Assembly: GCA_003134655.1 (NCBI GenBank)
Contig: PLBY01000059.1
Coordinates: 3,147-63,174 of the forward strand
Length of the DNA: 60,028 nt
DNA from: Acidobacteriaceae bacterium
GTDB taxonomy: Bacteria > Acidobacteriota > Terriglobia > Terriglobales > Acidobacteriaceae
Direction of reading: 5' to 3'
Positions 46,748 to 54,058 of the stretch are shown here, piece after piece. The position numbers and the translations under genes were made by a program. Each line of letters starts with the position of its first letter. Position 1 is the stretch's first letter. A model generated the notes under the pieces. That model was not told the origin of the DNA. It worked only from the letters and a program-made list of their open reading frames with translations, and did no database searches.

Positions 46748-48063
46748 GCGTGCACCGGAACTTGCTCCACCGCGCCTTCCTTTTCGTACGGGCACGGCCG
46801 GCCTTCCAGGTGATCTTCGAATTCTTTCCTGAACTTCTTCACAAACCCAATCGTCGGCATCGCCGCCGCATCCCCGAGCGGACAGAACGTCCGCCCCAGC
46901 ATGTTCTCCGCCAGGTACTGGATGTTGTCGATGTCTTTCTTCATGCCGCCGCCGGCATGGAAGCGCACCAGCGTCTTCTTGATCCAGTCCGTTCCCTCGC
47001 GGCACGGAATGCACCATCCGCAACTTTCGTGCTGGTAGAACTTCATGGTCCGCAGAGCGAACTTCACGATGCACTGCTGATCGTCGATCACCACCACGCC
47101 GCCCGAACCGAGCATGGACCCGGCCTTCGCGACGGAATCAAAATCCATGGCGACATCAACTTCATTTGCAGTAAGGCACGGACAGGAGGCTCCGCCCGGC
47201 ACGACCGCTTTCAACGTGCGTCCGTTGGGAATCCCGCCGCCCACTTCGTAGATCATCTTCTTCAGGTTGTAGCCCATGGGCAGTTCATACACACCGGGCT
47301 TGGCGATGTTGCCGCTCAGGCAAAACAGCCGCGTGCCGCCGTTTTTCGGCGTGCCCAGCTTGGCGTACCAGTCCGCGCCGCCAAGAATAATGTGCGGGAC
47401 ATTGGCCAGCGTCTCAGCATTATTAATGACCGTCGGACCGCCCCAAAGACCAACCACAGCAGGGAAGGGAGGTCGAATGCGTGGAATGCCGCGCTTGCCT
47501 TCGAGCGATTCCATGAGCGCCGACTCTTCGCCGACCTCGTATGCTCCCGCGCCGCCGTGCCAGTAGATATCCAGATCGCGTCCGCTGCCGAAAATGTTCT
47601 TGCCGAGAAATCCCTTGGCATAGGCGTCGCGAATCGCCTTCTGCATGATCTCCAGCAGGTACCGGTACTCGCCGCGAATGTAGATGTATCCGCTCTTCGC
47701 GCCCACGGCCAAGGCGCCGATCATGACGCCCTCGATCACCGAGTGCGGATCGTGCTCGAAAATCAAGCGGTCCTTACACGTGCCGGGTTCGCTCTCGTCG
47801 CCGTTGCACAACACGTACTTAGGTTTGGCCGACTGCTTGGGTACGAACGACCACTTCATGCCCGTCGAGAATCCCGCGCCGCCGCGCCCACGCAGGCCAG
47901 AATTCTTGACCTCACTAATAATGGCGTCCGGTTCCATGGCGAGCGCCTTCTGCACGGCCTTGTAGCCGTCCAGTTCGAGATAGCGGTCGATATTGGCCGC
48001 ACCCTGGCCGAAGCGCCGGGAGACGACCTTTACCTCGTCGGGATGGGAGACCAAGTCAGCCAT
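46744..48063 (-). CDS. nuoF: NADH-quinone oxidoreductase subunit F
   Basis: A 439-residue subunit that takes electrons from NADH. The NADH/FMN-binding Gly-rich segment is LRGRGGAGFSTGMKWSFVP, a second is GAGAYEVGEESALMESLEG, and the N3 4Fe-4S cluster motif is HESCGWCIPCREGTDW with the last Cys in GRTFCPLGDAA. The ATG at 48063 is preceded by a long inverted repeat rather than a clear ribosome site. It partners with nuoE and nuoG in the soluble NADH-dehydrogenase part. Confidence 0.98.
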   Translation of the reverse strand: MADLVSHPDEVKVVSRRFGQGAANIDRYLELDGYKAVQKALAMEPDAIISEVKNSGLRGRGGAGFSTGMKWSFVPKQSAKPKYVLCNGDESEPGTCKDRLIFEHDPHSVIEGVMIGALAVGAKSGYIYIRGEYRYLLEIMQKAIRDAYAKGFLGKNIFGSGRDLDIYWHGGAGAYEVGEESALMESLEGKRGIPRIRPPFPAVVGLWGGPTVINNAETLANVPHIILGGADWYAKLGTPKNGGTRLFCLSGNIAKPGVYELPMGYNLKKMIYEVGGGIPNGRTLKAVVPGGASCPCLTANEVDVAMDFDSVAKAGSMLGSGGVVVIDDQQCIVKFALRTMKFYQHESCGWCIPCREGTDWIKKTLVRFHAGGGMKKDIDNIQYLAENMLGRTFCPLGDAAAMPTIGFVKKFRKEFEDHLEGRPCPYEKEGAVEQVPVHA

Positions 48064-48068
48064 TGGGA

Positions 48069-48158
48069 AAATTGTTGATTGTTGATTTCTGATTGTTGAT
48101 TGAAAACCGTATACGCCCGTTTTTCAATCAGCAATCAACAATCAGAAATCAGCAATTG
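48069..48158. repeat. Long inverted repeat between nuoE and nuoF
   Basis: Two 38-base arms, built from repeated GATTGTTGATT/GATTTCTGATT units, face each other across about 13 bases (CCGTATACGCCCG). The arms match in most positions and would form a long A/T-rich hairpin in the nuo transcript. It covers nearly the whole 97-base gap. Confidence 0.8.
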
Positions 48159-48160
48159 CG

Positions 48161-48643
48161 CTATTGCGTTGCCTTCTTCTTATACTCGTCGAGAATCCGG
48201 TCCATCTTTTCAGTGGTCAGATTCTCGTGAAAGTCGTAATTCACCTGCGCCGCCGGAGCCCAGCTGCACGCGCCGATGCACTCCACTTCCTCCAGCGTGA
48301 ACAGGCCATCGGGAGTGGTCTGCTTGTGGCCAACGCCCAGCTTCTTGGTACAGTGATGCAGAATGTCTTCGCCGCCGCGCACCATGCAGCTGATGTTGGT
48401 GCAGACCTGCACGTTAAACTTGCCGCGCGGCTTGGTGGTCAGCATCGAGTAGTAGCTGATCACATTGCGCACTTCCAGTTCGGTTAGGTCGAGACGAGAA
48501 GCGATCTCGGCGATGACCTCGTCCGACAGGTAGCCAACTTCGTCCTGCGCGTAGAGCAGCGTGGGCACGAGCGCGGACCGCTTGGTCGGATAATGCGGAA
48601 CCATCTCCGCAAACCGGGTTTCGAATTCTTCCGAGAATTTCAA
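48161..48643 (-). CDS. nuoE: NADH-quinone oxidoreductase subunit E
   Basis: A 160-residue thioredoxin-fold subunit carrying the N1a 2Fe-2S cluster: VQVCTNISCMVRGG supplies the first Cys pair and EVECIGACSWAP the second. The N-terminal helical part (HYPTKRSALVPTLLYAQDEV) is typical. The start is an unusual TTG at 48643 that overlaps the nuoD stop (TTGA), with GGGAGAGA upstream, so translation is coupled. Confidence 0.96.
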   Translation of the reverse strand: MKFSEEFETRFAEMVPHYPTKRSALVPTLLYAQDEVGYLSDEVIAEIASRLDLTELEVRNVISYYSMLTTKPRGKFNVQVCTNISCMVRGGEDILHHCTKKLGVGHKQTTPDGLFTLEEVECIGACSWAPAAQVNYDFHENLTTEKMDRILDEYKKKATQ

Positions 48644-49845
48644 CGATCTATCTCTCCCAGCACGATGTCGATCGACCCGATCGCCGCTACAACGTCCGCC
48701 AGTAGCCGTCCTTCACACATCTTCGGCAGCGTCTGCAAATTCGCGAAGCAGGCCGACCGCATATGCACGCGGTAAGGCTTGGCCGTCCCGTCGCTGACGA
48801 TGTAGTAGCCCATTTCGCCGCGCGGAGACTCGACCGCCTGATAGACCTCGCCGGGCGGCACCGCGAAGCCTTCCGTGATGATCTTGAAGTGGTATATGAG
48901 CGATTCCATCTGCGTCTTCATCTTCTCGCGGTCGGGCAGCACGATCCCCGGAGCATCAGCCTTGATTGGACCTTCCGGCATGCCGTCCAGCGCCTGTCTC
49001 ACAATCGCGGTCGATTCCCGCAGTTCCTGCACGCGGCACATGTACCGCGCGAATACGTCGCCTTCCTGCGACACCGGCACTTTGAACTGGAACTTCTCGT
49101 AGCTCGAATACGGCATGTCGCGCCGCAGGTCGATGTCGACGCCACTTCCGCGCAACGTTGGGCCAGTAGCCCCGAGCGCAATCGCATCTTCCGCAGTCAT
49201 CCGCGCCACGCCCTTGGTGCGCATCGTCCAAATAGGATTACCGGTCAGCAGATTTTCGTACTGATCGATCCTCTCCGGGAAATATCCAGCGAAATCGCGT
49301 ACGCGATCGAAGAATCCCAGGGGCGGCTCCAGCGCAATACCGCCCACGCGGAAGTACGAGGTCATCATGCGCTGCCCGCTGACCATTTCGAACATGCGCA
49401 AGACTTCTTCGCGCTCGCGGAAGCAATATAAGAAGACCGTCAGCGCGCCAATGTCCATGGCGTGCGTGCCCAGCCAGACCAAATGGGAGTTAATGCGGGT
49501 TAACTCGTTCAGCAGAACGCGCAACCATTGCGCCTTCGGCGGAATCTCCAGCCCCAGCAACTTCTCCACTGCCAGCACGTAGCAGAGGTTGTTGGTCATG
49601 GGGCACAGGTAGTCGATGCGGTCGGTCAGCGGCACAACCTGCTGGTAGAACTTGGCTTCGCAGGTCTTTTCAATGCCGGTGTGCAGGAAGCCGATGTCAG
49701 GCATCATGCGCACCACGGTTTCGCCGTCAATCTCGAGCAGCACGCGCAACACTCCGTGGGTCGACGGATGTTGCGGCCCCATGTTCAGGATCATCGTTCG
49801 ATCCTGTCCGGGTTCCAGCACTGGTGTAGGGTTCAGGTGGGCCAT
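48640..49845 (-). CDS. nuoD: NADH-quinone oxidoreductase subunit D
   Basis: A 401-residue subunit related to the large subunit of NiFe hydrogenases and forming much of the quinone pocket. It begins with NMGPQHPSTHGVLRVLLEID, then shows IGFLHTGIEKTCE and the quinone-site residues in RIDYLCPMTNNLCY, and ends in VLGEIDR as usual. The start codon directly follows the nuoC stop with no gap. nuoC and nuoD are separate genes here, not fused. Confidence 0.98.
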   Translation of the reverse strand: MAHLNPTPVLEPGQDRTMILNMGPQHPSTHGVLRVLLEIDGETVVRMMPDIGFLHTGIEKTCEAKFYQQVVPLTDRIDYLCPMTNNLCYVLAVEKLLGLEIPPKAQWLRVLLNELTRINSHLVWLGTHAMDIGALTVFLYCFREREEVLRMFEMVSGQRMMTSYFRVGGIALEPPLGFFDRVRDFAGYFPERIDQYENLLTGNPIWTMRTKGVARMTAEDAIALGATGPTLRGSGVDIDLRRDMPYSSYEKFQFKVPVSQEGDVFARYMCRVQELRESTAIVRQALDGMPEGPIKADAPGIVLPDREKMKTQMESLIYHFKIITEGFAVPPGEVYQAVESPRGEMGYYIVSDGTAKPYRVHMRSACFANLQTLPKMCEGRLLADVVAAIGSIDIVLGEIDR

Positions 49846-50343
49846 TTAGCGGTAGCCCTCAACCGGATAATCCTTGCGCAGCGGGTGGCCTTCCCAGTCT
49901 TCGGGCATCAGAATGCGCCGTAAATAAGGATGTCCGGTAAATCGCACGCCGAACAGATCGAAAACTTCCCGCTCAAAGTAGTTCGCCCCGGGCCATACCG
50001 AGGTCAGCGACTCAACCGCCGGGCTGTCGCTGTTCAGCCGTACCTTCAGTCGGATGCGCTCTTTGTTCGGGATCGAAAGCAGGTGGTAAACCACCTCAAA
50101 CCGCGGCTCCGCTGGATACCAGTCCACACACGTCACGTCAGAAAGGAAGTTAAACGGGCAGGCCGGATCCTCTTTTAGCACGGCACAAGCCTCGCGGATG
50201 TAAGCCCGGTCGACGTAAACCGTCATTTCCTCGCGATCGAACTTCACGCCCGTAACAGCCTCGGCGTTCCATCCCAGAAGGCGGGCTACGGCCGGATGGT
50301 TCTTCAGTTGTTCGAGATCAGTGATCGCAGGGGCCAGCGGCAT
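49846..50343 (-). CDS. nuoC: NADH-quinone oxidoreductase subunit C
   Basis: A 165-residue subunit of the connecting module. The signature is ERIRLKVRLNSDSPAVESL, then WPGANYFEREVFDLFGVRFTGH and LRRILMPEDWEGHPLRKDYP, the standard 30-kDa subunit ending. Its ATG overlaps the nuoA stop by one base (TGATG). Normally nuoB lies between nuoA and nuoC; here the two genes abut, so nuoB is absent from this operon. Confidence 0.97.
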   Translation of the reverse strand: MPLAPAITDLEQLKNHPAVARLLGWNAEAVTGVKFDREEMTVYVDRAYIREACAVLKEDPACPFNFLSDVTCVDWYPAEPRFEVVYHLLSIPNKERIRLKVRLNSDSPAVESLTSVWPGANYFEREVFDLFGVRFTGHPYLRRILMPEDWEGHPLRKDYPVEGYR

Positions 50344-50753
50344 CAGAAATTCCCCCGCTTAGGAGAGGTCTCGCCCCAGTCCAGCACGCCCTTCTTCCAG
50401 ACATAGAAGAAGCCGACAAGGAAAACTCCGATATAAATCAGCATCTCGTACAGGCCAAAATGACCTTCGTGCTGCGCCTTGAACTGGCGCAAACTGATCG
50501 CCCAGGGATAGATGAAAACCGCCTCAACATCGAACAGAATGAACAGCATAGCGACCAGGTAGAACTTTACCGAGAAGCGCTGCCGGGAGTCGCCCACCGG
50601 GGTCATGCCGCATTCGTAAGGAGACAGTTTGGCGCGGGTTGGTTTACGCTGCCCTATCAGCCAGGAAAGCGTCACAATTGCAGCCGCAATCCCGCCCGCC
50701 ATCAGAATATGGATCAAAAACGGGAGGTATTGAGCGAAGTAATTGTCGGGCAT
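50343..50753 (-). CDS. nuoA: NADH-quinone oxidoreductase subunit A
   Basis: A 136-residue three-helix membrane subunit, first gene of the operon. It contains the conserved loop LSPYECGMTPVGDSRQRFSV with the Cys near the quinone site, and KFYLVAMLFILFDVEAVFIYPWA in helix two. A sigma70-type promoter lies about 50-75 bases upstream. The ATG at 50753 has no strong ribosome site. Confidence 0.97.
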   Translation of the reverse strand: MPDNYFAQYLPFLIHILMAGGIAAAIVTLSWLIGQRKPTRAKLSPYECGMTPVGDSRQRFSVKFYLVAMLFILFDVEAVFIYPWAISLRQFKAQHEGHFGLYEMLIYIGVFLVGFFYVWKKGVLDWGETSPKRGNF

Positions 50754-50801
50754 AGGACGAGGTAGATATAATTCGCGCCAAGCGTTGCTTAAACGTTCTA
50801 G

Positions 50802-50829
50802 ATTATGGGCTTACACTCAACAGTGTCAA
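50802..50829 (-). promoter_or_regulatory. Sigma70-type promoter of the nuo operon
   Basis: On the minus strand a perfect TTGACA (50829-50824) is followed after 16 bases by CATAAT (50807-50802). Transcription would start near 50795, giving a leader of about 40 bases before nuoA. Confidence 0.65.
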
Positions 50830-50932
50830 GCGAACGGCCGGGCATTTTGTGGAAATGACCGGATAATTTTGTGATTGTGTAATCGGGCGCTTCTGCAATT
50901 CGAAAACCCGGTTCCGAAAGTGTAATTTCCCT

Positions 50933-51517
50933 ATGATTTTCGGCTTCAATACCGACGTGAAGCACGGCGACACGATCTACCACGTGCAGAGCGAAGCGCG
51001 TGAAGGCGAACTCCTTCTCCAGACTCAAGTTTTCGTGCGCGGCCGCTGCATCGGCAAGAAGGCCACTTCCTATGCCAGCAAGAACAGCGAAGCCCAGGCG
51101 GGAGATTCGCAGAAAGAGCAGTTGCTCCGTGAGCAGCACCGGTTGGTGCTCGACGCGATTCGCGAAGGCAAACTCGACAACGTCCTCGACCATCCCGAGC
51201 CCGAAGTCCTGGCCACGGTCAAGGAGTTGGACGTCCAGTGGCTGAACTCCGAGTCGGTTCACGCCGACCGCAATCTCACCATGCAGCTGCGCGTCACCGA
51301 AGGAGGCGCGGCAGCGTCTGGTGCCCGCCTGACCTTCCGATTCGCCCGTCCCGGTGGCACGCCGTTCTACACCCAGGCAGTGGCAGACTCCGGAGGGGCA
51401 GCAGAAATCAAGATCGAAGTCGAAGAAGCCGAACTGCCCGATTCAACGCTGCTGGTCCAGATTAACCAGGAAGGCCGCACCGCGACGAGGAAATTCGTGC
51501 TGCGTAAAGCAGAATAG
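50933..51517 (+). CDS. Conserved hypothetical protein
   Basis: A 194-residue protein, divergent from the nuo operon. Residues 1-50 form beta strands (MIFGFNTDVKHGDTIYHVQS, then EGELLLQTQVFVRGRCIGKK), residues 55-95 are helical, and the last 80 form an Ig-like beta sandwich. No signal peptide or known domain is seen. I recall similar proteins with the FGFNTDV start in other acidobacterial genomes, without a known role. The start has no clear ribosome site, but the frame is well supported by composition. Confidence 0.7.
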   Translation: MIFGFNTDVKHGDTIYHVQSEAREGELLLQTQVFVRGRCIGKKATSYASKNSEAQAGDSQKEQLLREQHRLVLDAIREGKLDNVLDHPEPEVLATVKELDVQWLNSESVHADRNLTMQLRVTEGGAAASGARLTFRFARPGGTPFYTQAVADSGGAAEIKIEVEEAELPDSTLLVQINQEGRTATRKFVLRKAE

Positions 51518-51548
51518 AGGAAAGTTTAGGCATCTGCTTTAGGTCGGC

Positions 51549-51590
51549 GTCATCCCGAGCGTAGCCGCTTTTCAGGCGGAGCGAGGGATC
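51549..51590. repeat. REP-like palindromic repeat
   Basis: GTCATCCCGAGCG at the left and GGAGCGAGGGATC at the right form an imperfect hairpin in the gap before thiS. The end motifs match those of the repeat inserted in the kinase gene at 26166, in the opposite orientation. Confidence 0.65.
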
Positions 51591-51634
51591 TAGCGCGGCC
51601 CAGTGAAGCCGCTATGATCTGATCGCATACCCAA

Positions 51635-51874
51635 ATGAAACTTCAAATCAACGGCGAAGAGCGCGATTTCACCGATTCCCCCGCTCCATGCACTCTGGCG
51701 GCGCTCGTGGAAACCCTCGGCATGAAGTCCGACCGCGTTGCCGTCGAACTCAATCGCGACATCGTGCCCCGTGACCGTTGGGCTGACACTCAGTTGAGTG
51801 AAGGCGACCGGCTCGAGATCGTCCACTTCGTCGGCGGCGGCTTCGATCCTCGCCTCCCCCAGGAACTCTCTTAG
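51635..51874 (+). CDS. thiS: ThiS-like sulfur carrier protein
   Basis: A 79-residue ubiquitin-fold protein. It begins [12 protein letters not shown], has [18 protein letters not shown] in the middle and ends the fold with [13 protein letters not shown], the ThiS/MoaD-type Gly-Gly end that is activated and loaded with sulfur for thiamine synthesis. Unlike usual ThiS, the frame continues nine residues past the glycines (FDPRLPQEL and Ser), so processing would be needed to expose them. No other thiamine gene lies in the window. A MerR-type regulator follows 102 bases later. Confidence 0.82.
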   Translation: MKLQINGEERDFTDSPAPCTLAALVETLGMKSDRVAVELNRDIVPRDRWADTQLSEGDRLEIVHFVGGGFDPRLPQELS

Positions 51875-51926
51875 TCACCCCTTTTCCACCGATTCTCTGC
51901 TTGACCCCAGCCCATCCATGCCTAAA

Positions 51927-51964
51927 ATGTTTGAAACATTCGACTTGACGATTGTTTCAAACAT
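51927..51964 (+). promoter_or_regulatory. Inverted repeat operator before MerR gene
   Basis: ATGTTTGAAAC (51927-51937) and GTTTCAAACAT (51954-51964) are perfect inverted partners; each half is itself nearly palindromic. A TTGACG hexamer lies between them. The site ends 12 bases before the regulator's start codon, so self-control is likely. Confidence 0.65.
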
Positions 51965-51976
51965 ATCTGGGGGACC

Positions 51977-52456
51977 ATGCGAGAGGAAGAGCGGTTCACA
52001 TCGCAAGAGGTGATCGCGCTGACAGGCATCACGCCCCGCCAGCTCCAGTGGTGGGATGAGCGTGGCGTCGTCAAGCCCGAGCGCGAAGGGCATCGCCGCC
52101 TCTACTCGATGAATCACCTGACCGAGGTGGCCGTCATCTGCGAACTGCGGCGCAAGGGATTCTCGCTGCAGGGCGTACGAAAGGTTATGCGCTTTCTGGA
52201 CCGTGAGATCGGTAAAGGCTTAGCCGAGATTGTCAGCCGTAGCTCTGACATTCACTTGCTGACCGACGGAACCCATCTTTATCTGGAGACTTCGGCGCGC
52301 CAGATCGTCGACATCCTGAAGAATTCGGACCAGCCGATTCTGGGCGTGTGCCTGAGCGACGCGGTGCGGCAGGTGCGGGCTGGGGTCGTCTCCGGAAAGG
52401 CGAATACTTCAGTAACGTCGCCTGATTACCGGCGGCGTGCTAAAAAAGTTTCGTAG
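51977..52456 (+). CDS. MerR-family transcriptional regulator
   Basis: A 159-residue protein. Residues 1-75 form a MerR winged helix: FTSQEVIALTGITPRQLQWW, DERGVVKPEREGHRRLYS, then a helix and LRRKGFSLQGVRKVMRFL. The C-terminal part (residues 80-159) is short and has no Cys-rich metal site, so the signal is not evident. GGGGG at 51968-51972 is the ribosome site. The inverted repeat just upstream suggests autoregulation. It may be co-transcribed with the next small gene. Confidence 0.88.
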   Translation: MREEERFTSQEVIALTGITPRQLQWWDERGVVKPEREGHRRLYSMNHLTEVAVICELRRKGFSLQGVRKVMRFLDREIGKGLAEIVSRSSDIHLLTDGTHLYLETSARQIVDILKNSDQPILGVCLSDAVRQVRAGVVSGKANTSVTSPDYRRRAKKVS

Positions 52457-52508
52457 GGAAGAGTTTGCAGGGCAGTACCAGCAGGGCATTCGAACACAGG
52501 AGGAAGAC

Positions 52509-52772
52509 ATGGTCGGTGAACTGGATCTTCTCAATGAGTGGATACCGGAACAGATGCAGCCGGGAACCGTCTTCGTGCTGGAAAACGCCGGCGAGGTCGG
52601 CGAAAAGGAAGATCCCTATTGGGCCGTACTCTCTTGCCCATCCTGCGGCATGCTGGGCCTGATCACGCGCAAACAGATCAACGGCTTTCTGCCCGTGATT
52701 TGCGGGTCAGAGCACTGCTCGGCGCAGTTCTTCATTCGCGACAGCGAAGTCGTAGTGCGCAAACCCTTCTAG
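52509..52772 (+). CDS. Small Cys-rich hypothetical protein
   Basis: An 87-residue protein starting MVGELDLLNEWIPEQ, with GGAGG eight bases upstream; the frame is open further up but lacks a ribosome site there. Cys appear as SCPSCGML and VICGSEHCSAQF, a four-Cys arrangement that could hold zinc. No family is recognised. It ends 19 bases before a terminator and follows the MerR-type gene closely. Confidence 0.6.
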   Translation: MVGELDLLNEWIPEQMQPGTVFVLENAGEVGEKEDPYWAVLSCPSCGMLGLITRKQINGFLPVICGSEHCSAQFFIRDSEVVVRKPF

Positions 52773-52790
52773 ATATCTCTCTGAAATTGG

Positions 52791-52820
52791 GGGCCGCGCT
52801 CTGCGGCCCTTATTTTTTTC
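52791..52820 (+). terminator. Terminator between convergent genes
   Basis: GGGCCGC pairs with GCGGCCC across five bases and is followed by TTATTTTTTT on the plus strand. It ends the upstream small gene and overlaps the stop codon of ribBA, which comes from the other side. Confidence 0.8.
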
Positions 52821-53979
52821 CTGCCCTGACTTCTTGCAATTGCACTGGAACCTGCTCGACAATCTCGATTCCGAATCCTTCCAGCGCCGCCACCTTTTTG
52901 GGACGGTTCGTCAGCAGCCGGATCCGGTGCAGGTTCAGGTCCGACAGGATCTGCGCCCCAATGCCCACCTCGCGCTGAATCTGCTTTTCGTTGTCATACA
53001 GCGCGGGAAGCCTTTGACCGCGGTGGAAACCGAGCGCTGTCCGGTCGCCGACTTTCTCGACGGAGAATCCTTGCGACGTCTGGTGTAGATAGATCAGCGC
53101 CCCGCAGCCTTCCTGGGAAATGCGGCGCAGCGCGCCTTCCAGCGTGGCATGGCACTCGCAACCAGTCGCACCGAAGACGTCGCCCATCAGGCAATGCGCG
53201 TGCATGCGGACCAGCACCGGACTCTGGCTGTGCTCGACGTCCCCACGAATCAGCGCGACATGCGATTCTCCGCCGTCGACCTCGCTTTCGTAGGCGATCA
53301 TGCGGAACTCGCCGAAGCGCGTATCGATCAGCGCCTCGCCCACGCGATGCACGTAGCGTTCGTGCGCCATGCGGTAGCGGATCAGTTCGGCGACGGTGAG
53401 CATCTTCATCTTGTGCTCGCGGCAGAACTCGATCAGGTCGGGCACGCGCGCCATGCTGCCGTCGTCCTTCATGATTTCGCAGATGATTCCCGCCGGAATC
53501 ATGCCCGCCAGCCGCGCCAGATCGACCGAGGCTTCCGTTTGCCCGGCGCGCACCAGCACTCCGCCTTTGCGGGCGCGAAGAGGGAACATGTGTCCGGGAC
53601 GAGCTAAATCAGAAGGCTTCGTCGCGGGATCGATCGCCACCTGAATTGTGCGCGCTCGATCGTGAGCCGAGATGCCAGTCGTGACACCCTGCCGGGCATC
53701 AATCGCCTCGCAAAATGCCGTCCCGAACTGCGAAGTATTCTCCGACGTCATGGGGCCGATATTCAGGTGCTCAAGCCGTTCTTCGGTCATCGCCAGGCAG
53801 ATCAGGCCGCGTCCATACTTGGCCATGAAGTTGATAGCTTCGGGCGTAACCTTCTCGGCGGCGAGCGTGAGGTCGCCTTCGTTCTCGCGGTCCTCGTCGT
53901 CGACGACAATGATCATGCGGCCGGCGCGGATTTCCTCGATGGCATCAGGCACGTCGGTAAATGGAGACAGGGGGCTCAT
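52810..53979 (-). CDS. ribBA: RibBA-like riboflavin enzyme, degenerate C half
   Basis: A 389-residue protein. Residues 1-205 are dihydroxybutanone-phosphate synthase: [42 protein letters not shown], then [12 protein letters not shown], where the metal-binding His of the usual GHTEA is Gln. Residues 210-385 have the fold of GTP cyclohydrolase II with zinc Cys kept (AHCLMGD, GCEC), but the QEGRGIGL motif reads QTSQGFSV, and the catalytic Asp of the D-x-R-D-Y-G motif is Ile ([10 protein letters not shown]). I expect the second half to be inactive as a cyclohydrolase; a separate RibA should exist elsewhere. The effect of the Gln on the first half is uncertain. Confidence 0.88.
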   Translation of the reverse strand: MSPLSPFTDVPDAIEEIRAGRMIIVVDDEDRENEGDLTLAAEKVTPEAINFMAKYGRGLICLAMTEERLEHLNIGPMTSENTSQFGTAFCEAIDARQGVTTGISAHDRARTIQVAIDPATKPSDLARPGHMFPLRARKGGVLVRAGQTEASVDLARLAGMIPAGIICEIMKDDGSMARVPDLIEFCREHKMKMLTVAELIRYRMAHERYVHRVGEALIDTRFGEFRMIAYESEVDGGESHVALIRGDVEHSQSPVLVRMHAHCLMGDVFGATGCECHATLEGALRRISQEGCGALIYLHQTSQGFSVEKVGDRTALGFHRGQRLPALYDNEKQIQREVGIGAQILSDLNLHRIRLLTNRPKKVAALEGFGIEIVEQVPVQLQEVRAGKK

Positions 53980-54058
53980 ATTGAGGCGATTTTAGCAGAG
54001 GGAGTGCGCTCCTACGATCCTGGAACGCGCCTATACTACTCGGGTCTGGAGAGGTGAA

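Noticed and set aside
50767..50772. TATAAT on the plus strand as a promoter for the gene at 50933.
   Set aside because: No -35 box and more than 160 bases from the start; it falls in the nuoA leader, where A/T-rich DNA is expected.
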